The position numbers and the translations under genes are program-made. A stretch of DNA of 64,000 bases from Cheilinus undulatus (Eukaryota; Chordata; Actinopteri; Labriformes; Labridae). Under the pieces are notes generated by a model, which saw only the letters and a program-made list of their open reading frames with translations, was not told the DNA's origin and ran no database searches. Position 1 is the first letter of the stretch; each line of letters begins with the position of its first letter. Positions 23,701 through 33,299 of the stretch are shown piece after piece. The stretch spans positions 9,432,030 to 9,496,029 of the forward strand of contig NC_054877.1 of NCBI RefSeq assembly GCF_018320785.1, read 5' to 3'.

Positions 23701-24201
23701 CAAAAAGAAATGTCAAAAATGTTTCAAATTAGATGAAGAGGGGAAAAATGCCCAAAAAGTGGCCAAAATAGCAATAATGTGTACCCCGGGGATATTAGTC
23801 AGGTTTGGCTACATGGCTGTTCTTTGACATAATGAATAAAAAATGACAGCCTCTTCAAAAGAAACTTCAATCTTAACTTGTATCAGATCTGATAGTCTTA
23901 AAGTCTAATACAGTCAGACCTACAATGGCGTTCCATTTCATATTAATCACATGACACAAAACATGCACATTACCGCCTGGTAGGAAAAACTGTCTTAAAT
24001 CTCCCCACATGCAGCTGTCTCCACATCTGTACAGTTTAATTATAAGAAGGTAAACCAATGTGAACCAGTGTCTAAAAAACATCAATGCAACATCAGTCTT
24101 AAGATCCTTAAAACAACTCAACAGTGTTCAAAGACTTCAACAATCTGATCGATCTGGGAAAGAAGTTCTTTTCTACTTGACCTACCGTTATTGCCGGCCA
24201 T
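20774..24201 (-). CDS. GIMAP/AIG1-family GTPase, gene C (membrane-anchored)
   Basis: Exons 24186-24201 and 20774-21693 are joined by a phase-1 intron (GTAGG donor, TGATCAG acceptor) and give 311 residues starting MAGNNELMRYNNKEIR. G1 GKTGAGKS is at 21-28; G3 DTPG, the AIG1 box APGPHVFLIVIKLDRYT, G4 THGD and YHVFDNN follow. A long Lys/Glu/Arg coiled coil covers about 210-290, then a C-terminal membrane anchor ends the protein (VLGIITGVCTVLFFTLLLL). C-terminal anchors are known in several GIMAPs. The large exon is most like that of gene E, but exon 1 and the promoter are near copies of gene B. A minus-strand ATTAAA at 20679-20684, about 90 bp past the stop, is a possible poly(A) signal. Confidence 0.93.
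21820..21910 (-). repeat. LINE 3'-UTR remnant shared with gene E intron
   Basis: The run ATGATAGAGT...GAGAGTAAAACCTTTGTTA matches 53840-53915, at the same place relative to exon 2 of gene E. In gene E it continues into recognisable LINE sequence at 53930-54010. The shared position supports common descent of the C and E large-exon regions. Confidence 0.55.
21980..22200. repeat. Possible MITE end in gene C intron 1
   Basis: GGCAGATTTACTAAAGAATAGCG resembles the terminus of a fish MITE; its opposite end was not found. Intronic, non-coding. Confidence 0.3.
22420..22720. repeat. Dispersed repeat shared with 55772-56100
   Basis: Both copies contain AGGAAAGGAGCTT, CCTTTAGCCTAGGAAACACT, GGACCATCCTTTA and a GACACACCTGTTGAC-like end, in the same order. 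One lies in intron 1 of gene C and the other in intron 1 of gene E. Its class is unknown. It may be a mobile element or part of the C/E paralogy. Confidence 0.5.
22755..22820. repeat. (TG)n microsatellite
   Basis: About 65 bp of TG dinucleotides with GGG interruptions, in intron 1 of gene C. Confidence 0.95.
23290..23785. repeat. TTTTGCCACTTTTAACC array (block 3, inverted)
   Basis: Paralogue of block 2, in intron 1 of gene C. It contains GGCAAAAATGGGTTAAAAGG-type units and lacks the insertion present in block 2. Confidence 0.7.
24186..24201 (-). CDS. Coding exon 1 of GIMAP gene C
   Basis: Sixteen nucleotides encode MAGNN plus one base and are followed by a GTAGG donor. Joined to 21693 it gives MAGNN-E-LMRYNN. 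Confidence 0.87.
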
Positions 24202-24341
24202 ACTTGGTTCAGGAGAAGAGCTTGTCTGATTCTGAGATGGAGAAGTAGAATAAAGTCGTCCTCAACGCCACATTCCCCTTCTTCAGGGAGTCTGTGCAGT
24301 AAATAAAGCGTAATTCCCTTTTTTTCTATTTTGTCTTCAGA

Positions 24342-24414
24342 GACAGAATGCAATCAGCACATCCTGTTTACCCCGCCCATCCGCAATCACAAGAAATTAT
24401 CCACTTTCCCAGAA
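24342..24414 (-). promoter_or_regulatory. Conserved promoter block of GIMAP gene C
   Basis: Near-identical to the gene B block. The STAT-type TTCTGGGAA lies at 24406-24414, with GGGCGGGG, GTAAACA and AGGATGTG (24358-24365) closer to the gene. The last starts 157 bp from the ATG. Because this is part of a recent duplication, agreement with B alone is weak evidence; agreement with A is stronger. Confidence 0.5.
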
Positions 24415-24614
24415 ATGTTGAAAATTAAAGTCGATCTAAACGATGAAATGAGTAAAAAACAAATAGAGTCATCTTCATCAATGGTAGTGCCAACGTGCAC
24501 ATTGATGCAACATTTCTGGTCCTATGGTTAGTCAAACACACGAACACCTGAGATTTCTCAGATAATCTCAGAAATATTCAGAGTGATGGGGCTGCCTTGA
24601 TCAGTCCTTGGATT

Positions 24615-25050
24615 ATATATATATATATGCCTACACGTTTTAGTCAACAGTTTATCCCATCCCAATATTTCACTCACCTACCCAGTTTATACACTTGTGA
24701 GTACAACTCTAATGAATTGGTCTGTGGTTGAGAAAAAGCACAATCAGTCATGCAGAACAAAGGTATATTGTGTGTCTGAGAAGTTGTTTGAAGCATCTGA
24801 GTACATCTCATGACAATTCTAGCAAATTTTACAATGTGCATTTTTAAAGTTACTTAGCGTATATATATATTTATATATATCTGCAAAGGGTTCAGGGACT
24901 ATGGTGGAGGCCAGTGCTTCTCCACCTTTTTTCCCTTTTTTCTTGTATAAAAGTATCACGGTATTAATTATAATGTTCATATCAAATTTTTAAAAATTTT
25001 GGAGAAGACTGAGCCTCCAATCCTGCTGAAATGTCACAGTATATAAACTT
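24615..25050. repeat. AT microsatellites and a partial repeat
   Basis: Short (TA)n tracts lie at about 24616-24630 and 24860-24880. From about 24883, GCAAAGGGTTCAGGGACTA and the sequence after it match 20150-20300, a truncated copy of the repeat beside gene C. Confidence 0.55.
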
Positions 25051-26092
25051 GCAAAGCATCTTAAATACTCTTTAGATATGTACAAGCTTTTGTTGGTTTA
25101 TTTCTAGTTTTGACAGGGGTACAGGATGGTTCCCAAACTGTGTCCAGTCTGAGACCCTCATAAAACATTAGCCTACACTGGAGACATTTTATTCTTCAAA
25201 ATAATCTTAGACACTGACGACAAATACCAAAAAATAAACACACCACTTCTTCAGTTATTTTCTTATTTATTTAAGAATGAACTATCTTCATTTTACTAAA
25301 TGTCTTTTTATGAATACTCTTACAGTTTCTATGTTTTCTTTTAGAAACTTAATTTTAATAGGGGGTGTGCAGCTACTTTTAAGGGATAAAAGACTCGTAG
25401 TAGCTGCTCTCTTCTGTTGGCAAGAGTGGTGTGTGTTAGATTTTTTGAGCAATTTTCACAAAACAGAAACATGGTTTTTAAAACTCAGCAATAAGTTACA
25501 TCTAAAAAGCCATTAAAGTGTCACAAAAATGTTAAGAGGTGATTTTTAATGCTGTCCCATTCAAGATCATAGTACTTTTTCATAAGTTTTTATTTAGTTT
25601 TACTTTTGGTTTAAAATTTAAATTTAATTTGATTAGTTTTTATTGCTGGTTGTTAGTTTATTTTAGTTTTGATTTATTTGGTTTTTATTTAATTTTTTTT
25701 TTTTTTTTTTTTTAGTTCAGTTTTACTTTGTTCTAGTGTTGGTTTAAATTTTTTTCAGCAGTACAGGAGGGACACTTGCCAGGGATGAGACCCAAAAGGG
25801 TCAAAAAAGTAGAGCTCAAACAATGACATTCAACCATTTTACTCTTTACAGGCTTTGGCGTTCATATCAGTCAGTCAGCTGCTGTCAAAGACTGAAACTG
25901 ACGACATTTTGTTACTTATTTTATTTAATTTTAGTTTTGTAGGCACACAATACAGCTTTACTTGTTGGGGGGTGGAAAGTTTATAATAAGTAGTTCTTGT
26001 GTTTCAAATACATGGGCCAGACATGGCCATCGAACAGGCCGGGTGGATCTGGCACCGTGTAGTTCCTAGAGCACCTCCTCTTTTAGCATTCT
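25051..26092. other. Intergenic, T-rich, nothing recognised
   Basis: A poly-T tract lies at about 25688-25713, within a degenerate TTTAGTTTT-rich stretch (25580-25760). No gene or delimited repeat was identified. Confidence 0.4.
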
Positions 26093-26338
26093 TCATATGG
26101 GATGGAAATAAAGTAGCGTTGGTTCGTAGATGTAAAGCAGAAAGCCAGGTGTGCCAGTGTCCAGGTTGTTGTTAATGCCATGGGATTTCTCAAACTTCAT
26201 CGGGTTATCCAACCATGCGTAGACCGTACTCATCATGGCATCCATGTCCAGAGCATAGTTCATCATAAGTTTTTGTTGTTGAGTTAATCTTACATATCTA
26301 TAATAACCTTGGTCCCATTCTTCCTCATCTTCCACCAT
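26093..26338 (-). other. Unidentified open frame, 81 codons
   Basis: The frame opens with ATG, is acidic at the start ([16 protein letters not shown]) and has a balanced composition unlike the low-complexity frames around it. The reading just upstream has an in-frame stop, and no splice partner was found. I do not recognise the sequence. It could be a decayed exon or part of an old insertion. Confidence 0.25.
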
Positions 26339-26399
26339 AGTTTTTGGGGATCCTCACCAACACCTCCTGGTGATCGGGGGTATCAGGACCCCTCTTTGT

Positions 26400-27169
26400 T
26401 TATTTAGACCATAATAAAACACATACAGGTAGAATTATTGAGGTTTAACTCACTTCACCAAAACACGTTTGTTATATTTCTGTCTATAAAATATTTATTA
26501 AACATCATATAAAACTATCCTATACAAATATTAACATAAAAGTGAGAATACATATAAAGAATGGTTGCTTAAACAAATCCTGTGTTTATTGAAGGAAAGT
26601 GAAAATGTCACACCTGAATACTGAGTTATTAATGGAGGAACAAGAGTAAAACTGACATTCAGTTTTGTTTTTAATGTCTCGATTGTTTTGTATATTCTTT
26701 GGAAAATTAGGGGAAAAGTCTTTAATGTCCTGGGATTTTCTGGGACTGTTCATATATTGATCAGACGTTTCTATTGTAATTTAAGATTTATATCTCAGAA
26801 TAGAATTAAACCTGAAGCTTGTACAGTAAATTTACAGTAAAGTTTTCTCTGAATCTCAAAGACTATTCAAGATTGTATTAGAAAGTTGTGTTAAAGGCTC
26901 AAGTACTCAATATTTCAAAGAATCCAACTCAACCACTAGAGGGCGACACACGGCCATTTTCATAATGATGAATTACTGTGCAGCGAGGCCATTTAGAGGG
27001 TCCTTCATGAATACTTTGATCTACACTGATCAGAACACCTAAAAAAAACACCTACTTTAGAATTATTCTACTTACTCATCCTGGTTGGTGTGTTTGAATG
27101 CACATGCTACACATTAATATGGAGAATTACAGGACCTGAAAACTAGTTTTAGCAGTTAAGGGTCATTTT
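26400..27169. other. Intergenic, nothing recognised
   Basis: Ordinary AT-rich sequence without a supported gene. ACCACTAGAGGGCG near 26933 resembles the end of a mobile element, but no partner was found. Confidence 0.35.
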
Positions 27170-29720
27170 GAAATAGGCCTGTAGTTTTGGGGCAGAGAGG
27201 GGTCCAGATTTGTTTTTTCTTTTTTTTTTTTCTGAGAGGTGGTTGAATGGCAGCATGTAGAAAATATGATGGGACATGATCAGATTCTAATGAGTTATTG
27301 ATAATTAAAGAATGTATGGGTCAATAGAATCTGTTGCAGATTTGAGCAGATGGGTGGGTAAAATGTCAAAGAACTAGAGGAAATTTTCATTCTTCTACCC
27401 AGATTGTTTAGTCCTTGTAGGGAGAATGGAGATCACTTTTCCAGGACTGCTTGATGAGGTGAGCAGGAAAAAGAGGAAGAAAAAGATGGGAGTGATTTTG
27501 CTTGGATATTGTTACGAGATCTGGGATCAAACACTGACCATTGAAAGGTTACAAGGACTGTTTTAATCCTGTCTGACTTCAGTCTGCAGCTCCATACTCA
27601 CTTGTATGTGCTGTAGCGTTAGGGCTTGTGGTTTCCTGCACCTAGCAGGCTGCGAGAACTCTGAGCTTCAGCATTACTCTACATCTCTAAGCCCCCCTTG
27701 TGTGTGTGTGTGTGTAAGAATGAGCCTGCTATATTTTAGAAAAGAACTGAGAGAGATGTGTGGTCAGAAGAAAAAAACCCTCCTCTATGACTTTATGTCC
27801 ACAATAATCGCACAAGAAAACAGAAAAATTTAAGGCCACTAAAGCTTCTAGGGTTACTCCAGAAGTTTTGTTGACAAAATCCAAGCAAGATCTAAAATTG
27901 GGGTTTAAAAAACTTTTTATTTTCCCAAAGCTTCAGCAAAAATATGTACCAAAAATGCTCAAGAAATTCAAAAACAAAACCTGAGCTGATTAATTCCAAA
28001 TTTCATTGAGGAGTACATTCATAAACAGCAAAAAATATTGATGATATAAAAATTTGAATGATTACATGAATGAAAAATGATTTAAAAATCAATTTAAAAG
28101 CAAAAACAAACATTGGATCAACATGAGAATATAGTACCAAAAATTGAAAATGGTCAAAAACCTTCATAAGTTGAAACCACAAAGATAGCTTTTGGATTTA
28201 TTTAGTTCTCCATCTTGGACCATAAACTGTTGATTCTAACTGGCTGGTGCTACCCTCAGTGAGCAAGCTCCTTCATGGGTCTCTCAGACTTTTTCTAGCC
28301 CTTGTAGTACTCATCGGCTTCTATCTGATCCCTCTTTTGTAGAGGTCCTTCCTTTCAGCTAACAAGTAGTTACAACCCTGAACTGGTTTGTTCACTGATA
28401 GGAGTTATCACCGATCACCTACAGAAGGACCAGGACTGAACAACAGGAACATGCCAATCAGAACCTGTGGCTGGACTCTGCCAGAGAGCCCCGACAGAAC
28501 AATTCAGGCCTCTTCATAAGGTAAGCTAGATGCCCGCCTGTACTGTGATTTCCAAGAAAAGTAATCTTAGAAACCAGACATTAGGGGGAAACCCTATGTA
28601 GAATCTAAGTTTAGAGATTAGAAGGTCACTATAGTTTACTCAGAGTTCATCCAGAGGGTCTCTTGTGGTTTCACCTCCACTTGTCTCCATTGTGCTGTAT
28701 CATGTTTAAATAAAGGTGCCTGCATCATCAGGAAGCTCTTCACATCTCTGCCAGTCACAATGTTTTTTGTTTTTCTTAGAGTGGATAACCTTTATAAAAT
28801 CTTCCACTGCCATAGAACAAGGGCAAAAAAACTAAATCCACATACAAAAGTTAACCCGCCTGTTGCTAGGGCAGATTAGGTCATGTCATACTCTGTTATA
28901 TCTGCTTAGGATAAATGTCCATCAAGCCTCCATAAAAGAGCATTAAACCATGGTGCTTTTCTTTCAGCTTCAGGAAAGTAATTGAATAAACACCAGGAGG
29001 TCGATTCTCTCAACAATATCATCGATCTTGCTAACAAAAAGGAAAGGAATCTGTTGCACTTATCATCAGAAGAAATTGAGGTATTGGGTGATAGAGAAGA
29101 GACAACATGATTAGTCGTTTCAAACAGGAATCTTGGATTCTGTTTGTTCTGTGTTACAAGATTAGCAAAATAGAAAGCTCTAACATTCTTAACCATACTA
29201 TTATATTCAGTTAAGAGCTCTTTTGGGTGCCGATGGTGGACTCGAAGACAGGTGGATTTCCACAACAGCTCCGCTTTGCAGCATGTTTGCTTGAAGGAGC
29301 GGAGGACGGCTTTTCCAAACAAGCCAGTCTGGATTTCAATGGAGCAATTATATCCAAAACAGAAAGACAGTGCTCATTAAAGGACTGTACTTATATGTAA
29401 ACATCACCATATAAAGACAAATGGTAGGAATGAAAGGAAGCAGAAGTTTTATGCAGTGAGATGGTTAAGGATGCGAGATTTAATTTTATGATGACAGGGT
29501 GGAAAATCAAAGTTAAAGGAGGGATTAAACATAATAGAATAGAATAGAATAGAATAGAATAGCATTATGATCAGAAATATAAAGCTTCTCAGAATAAACA
29601 ACTTTAAGCCAAATGTAAAAACAAGGTCTAGCATGTTCCCTCTAACAGGAGTAGGATCTGTTACATGCTGAGTAAGATTAAATGATTCAGTTATGTTTTA
29701 AAAATCCTGTGGCACAGATA
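27170..29720 (-). repeat. Decayed L2-like LINE with endonuclease and RT pieces
   Basis: Read on the minus strand from high to low coordinate: an endonuclease C-terminal piece (GNMLDLVFTFGLKLF, about 29600-29650), the endonuclease-RT linker (LLTEYNSMVKNVRAFYFANL, about 29130-29230), and an early RT piece (SLIINNSLESDHVPSYFLHA, about 27240-27310, then QIWTPLCPKTTGLF). A (TAGAA)n tract interrupts it at 29533-29562. About 1.3 kb between the linker and RT pieces does not read as LINE and may be an insertion. Many frames are broken. It is the longest LINE relic in the window. Confidence 0.7.
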
Positions 29721-29728
29721 GCCTAGAC

Positions 29729-30385
29729 CACTGATCATCAACTGGAGGCTCGGGGTCCACATCAGGCCCCCCACGGCTTCCCATCCAGCCCCCAGAAGGT
29801 TGGTTAAATTCAGAAAAAGTGCTGAGGAAAAAAATAATTGATGTATTTAGGGTATGTTTTCTTTCTTTCATTTTATGATCCCTACAGATATTTAAGTAAC
29901 CCCAAAATAAGTGATATTGAAACATTTCTTTAAAGACTGGCTTAATGTTTGATCATTTTTACAAAAATCCAACTATTATTAACCATTATTAGCAAATAAG
30001 ATGCATGACAAACTTACTCATTCTTAATTAAAGCAGCAGATTTCAGCCTGAATTTAAGCATCAAGGTTTTATTTTTCACAGCCTGAGAATTAAAACAAAT
30101 TTCTTTTTCCTTCATGTGTTTCTCACCGATGAGAACACAACATTTTCATATCAAACTACATGTCAGCCCCAGAAATATGTGGCGTATCTCAATTGCCCCC
30201 TTGTGGCTCGCCACAGTATAGGGACTGAGTTCACTGCTAAAGGCTGAAAATAAGGTACATTTCAAAGACAGTACAATTATTCAGACAGAAATGTTTCTTT
30301 TATTTAGTTAATCTAATGTGCTGGCCCTCACAGTGTCTGCATAGACATAAGATGGCCCTTGTACAAATGTAGTTGATGACCTCTG
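29729..30385. mobile_element. hAT-type non-autonomous element, 657 bp
   Basis: Ends CACTGATCATCAACT and, on the other strand, CAGAGGTCATCAACT form terminal inverted repeats. The flanks GCCTAGAC (29721-29728) and GCTTAGTG (30386-30393) match at 5 of 8 positions, consistent with an old 8-bp duplication. No transposase frame. Confidence 0.6.
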
Positions 30386-30450
30386 GCTTAGTGGTTTAAG
30401 GTGCGCCCCATATACGCTGTCCACCTGTGGCATGTTGAATTATGTAAAAA

Positions 30451-30575
30451 GCTGAACTGGACTCGAGTCTGTTTGCTGAGTTGGTTCAGTTCATTTATGC
30501 TGATTCTGGTGCAGGTCAAACAACTGCTGAAGAAGGGGCTAATATGTACGTTTTTAGTTTGACTCTGGGGTTCTT
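30451..30575 (+). repeat. Coding-like repeat shared with 45203-45350
   Basis: Reads in frame as AELDSSLFAELVQFIYADSG. The copy at 45203 reads AEMDSSLFAELVQFIYADSG. Similarity continues to TTTTTAGTTTGACTCTGG. No family is recognised. Confidence 0.4.
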
Positions 30576-30585
30576 CGAATGTTGT

Positions 30586-31944
30586 GAAAACAAGAACTGA
30601 CCTCGATCTGACCTAACTACAGGAAGTACTGTGTTTTAGTGATTAAACCAGCGACTATAACCAGTCAAATATGTGTTAAACACCACAGACAGACCTAAAG
30701 GAGCTTTTTAATTCTTCCTCTCATCAGGCTGCTGTCTATGAGAAATAGTAGTAAGGTGGATACATCCAGCATTTCCTAGACTTTACCTGGACATCACTAC
30801 CAGATAGGTAATGAGTGATCAATTTAATGGTTTTGGATGTTTTTAAAGAGCAGCTGGTTGGATTTTATGTAATTCTGTAACTGCATCACAATGATCTGGA
30901 TCAGGGTTGGACTGAGGTCATCCACAGTATTAAATGCCTCCCAGAGGTACTACTTTGATTTTTAATTTGTTTTAAAATATGTTTTGAATATACTTTGTAT
31001 TGTATTTAGTTATTTTATTAAAATTGAAATTTATTTTCTAACTTATGAATGTCTTTAATTTATGTTCTATTACATTTTCTTGTTTTTTATTTAATTTTGT
31101 TCATTTGTTTTTTAATTCATTTATAACCTCTCTTTTATATGTGTTCAATATTAATTTCTTTTTATTTTTTCTTTACATTAAAACCAAAAATATATATTAC
31201 TTAATTAGGTAATTACTTTTATTCATTTTAGAATTGTTTTATTTTACTGAAATGTTATCTTTTATTTTCCTTTATTAAATTTATTTATCTATTTTTTTTA
31301 TTTCTCAATAAAATAATTGAAATGTATTTATACTTAATTTGTTTTATTTTAATCTTACTTCCTTTTTTATCTTATCTAGATCTATTTTATTTTTCTTTAT
31401 AATCTACTTTTCTACTATTTTTTTTTATTTAGTTGTTTCTTTTTTAGTAGATCCAATTGGCTGCAACCGCTTCTAAAAATAAATATATGCATCACTAAAT
31501 GCAAGTTAAATACCAAGTAAATATCATGTTCAAAAAGCAGCTTGAAATTGATTTAATTCTGTGTTTATGTCATTAAATTAACTATTTGTATTTGAACTTG
31601 AATTTAAAAACATGGATATGGGCATAGCAAATAATCAGGAAAGCAACATATTCTTCCTTTCACTGAAATATTGGTAATGACAGGGTTAAAATGAAAATAT
31701 CCAATAATCTGTAACAATTTGGCCCTTTGGCATTAACAATAAGATTAATATCTGGTAATCAAAGTTGCCCATCCCTTGCTTACCTGGATCCTTTTGATAT
31801 GTGACACATTTAACATAAAGTTTGCTCCTCACACGACTCCAATAACTTATTTCATTCATTTTAAGATTTGTTTGTGGCTCAGAATTCTTAGTATTTATCT
31901 CAGAGTGATGTTGGGGGGTTGAATCAAACTTAGAGGTGATTATT
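30586..31944. other. Intergenic, AT-rich, 3' flank of gene D
   Basis: 30960-31440 is very T-rich, with recurring TTTATTTT. No gene was found. The last few hundred bases are the 3' flank of gene D, with no obvious AATAAA close to the stop. Confidence 0.4.
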
Positions 31945-32873
31945 TCAGGCTAGAATCACACCAATTGCCAAGACAAGTACTGATGCAATAACCTTTGCTA
32001 TCTGCACAAGTAGCTGAGTGCTGCTCTCTGCCTCTCTCCTTGCATCTATTTCTTGTTTCTCCTCGAGCATTTTTATTTCCTTCTCTAGTTCTCTTTCACA
32101 AACTGTAATCCACTCTTTCTCACTCTCCATGTCATCCTTTTCTTTAATCATTGACTGCCAAAATTTTGCCTCTATCTCTCTCCTCAAGTCCTCTTTCTCT
32201 CTGCGAAGTTGCTCCTGTTTTGCTTTCAGGATTCTTTGTTTCTCCTCTTCGATCGCCCTCTCGGCCTTCTGGAACATCTCAGTGGTGTAGTGGTTTCCTC
32301 TGTTCATCTCTGTTATGTTTCTGATCTTGTTGAGCAGCTCTCTGACCTGAGAACGATCCTCCAGGTTGTTGTCAAAGACGTGGGACTGGCTGTTACATTT
32401 GGCCACAAGTGCCTGCAGCTCCTCGCTGTCCTCCAAGAACTTCTCTATAGACCCTCCTCTGAGCAGATCACCATGGGTGAAGAGGACCATGCTGAATTTG
32501 TCTGCTTTCTCTCCAAAGATTTTCTGAATCCTCTCCACCGTCTTCTTTTCTTCCTCCGTGTATCTGTCCAGCTTGATAACAATCAAGAAGACATGGGGTC
32601 CAGGAGAGGCGTAAGAGATGCACTGGGCGATGTTTGTCATGGTTTTCTCTTCATCTGTATGGGTGTCAAACAGACCTGGAGTGTCGATGACAGCAACCCT
32701 CTGTCCATCCACCTCACCACAGGCCTTGGAGCAGCATTTGGTCACTGATGTAGGAGAGAACTTTGATGTAAATTCTCCTTTTCCCAGAATGGTGTTTGCT
32801 GTGGCGCTCTTCCCAGCTCCGGTCTTCCCCACCATCACAATCCGGATCTCCTCGTTGTTGTATCGGAACGGTT
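31945..32873 (-). CDS. GIMAP/AIG1-family GTPase, gene D (large exon only)
   Basis: A large exon opens at the acceptor TTATCAG (ending at 32874) in the same phase as in A, B, C and E and reads PFRYNNEEIRIVMVG after the split codon. It carries G1 GKTGAGKS, G3 DTPG, AIG1 box SPGPHVFLIVIKLDRYT, G4 THGD and HVFDNN, then a Glu/Lys/Arg coiled coil with a Trp-containing insertion. It ends in a C-terminal membrane segment (IAKVIASVLVLAIGVILA). The exon is uninterrupted and would code about 309 residues plus a first exon. I could not find the 16-nt first exon between here and gene E. It may be divergent, lie far upstream, or be lost. Confidence 0.88.
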
Positions 32874-33109
32874 CTGATAAGATGGCAGAAAATAAGAAAA
32901 TTAACAGTGTTACAAATTACGGCTTATAACTTGGCAACCTTTGACATTGTAAAAAAGCCAACAGGGACGTGGGGGTTATTTTTAGGAAGAAAGGTCCTTA
33001 GAAACTTTTGCAAGACCCACCAACACATTTTGAAAAATTTAAGTTTTGTTGCCTTCTCTGCTCAGTTGCTTTTTGGCTAAGTAGTGTTTATTTTCTCAAG
33101 AAGCCCCCA

Positions 33110-33290
33110 CCAGATTTTTTCTTAGGGTTTATTGGGGGTTTTTTGTGCCTTTATTTGATAGAAGACAGTGGATGGAGACGGAAACAGGGACAAGACAGTG
33201 GGGAGAGACATGCAGGAAACAGCCGCAGGCTGGATTCGAACCTGAGCGGCCTGCGTACATGAGGTATGCCTTAAACCATCTGCCCCCAAC
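33110..33290 (-). repeat. tRNA-derived SINE, minus strand
   Basis: The minus strand has an exact B-box GGTTCGAATCC (33232-33242). The body, with GACATGCAGGAAACAGCCGC on the plus strand, matches a very common fish short repeat. The tRNA-like head is at the high-coordinate end. Confidence 0.65.
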
Positions 33291-33299
33291 CACCAGAAT

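Larger units (their letters stand above)
22977..24560. repeat. Segmental duplication of 14430-16170 (5' half of gene B)
   Basis: From ACATGATTTTGTTTG to GAGATTTCTCAGATAATCTC the two segments align almost base for base, apart from the insertion at 15053-15309 and small gaps. The copy includes the LINE stub, the repeat array, the 5' part of intron 1, exon 1, the leader and the promoter. The antisense reading of the exon 1/leader region differs at only about five of roughly 78 codons between copies. Confidence 0.85.
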
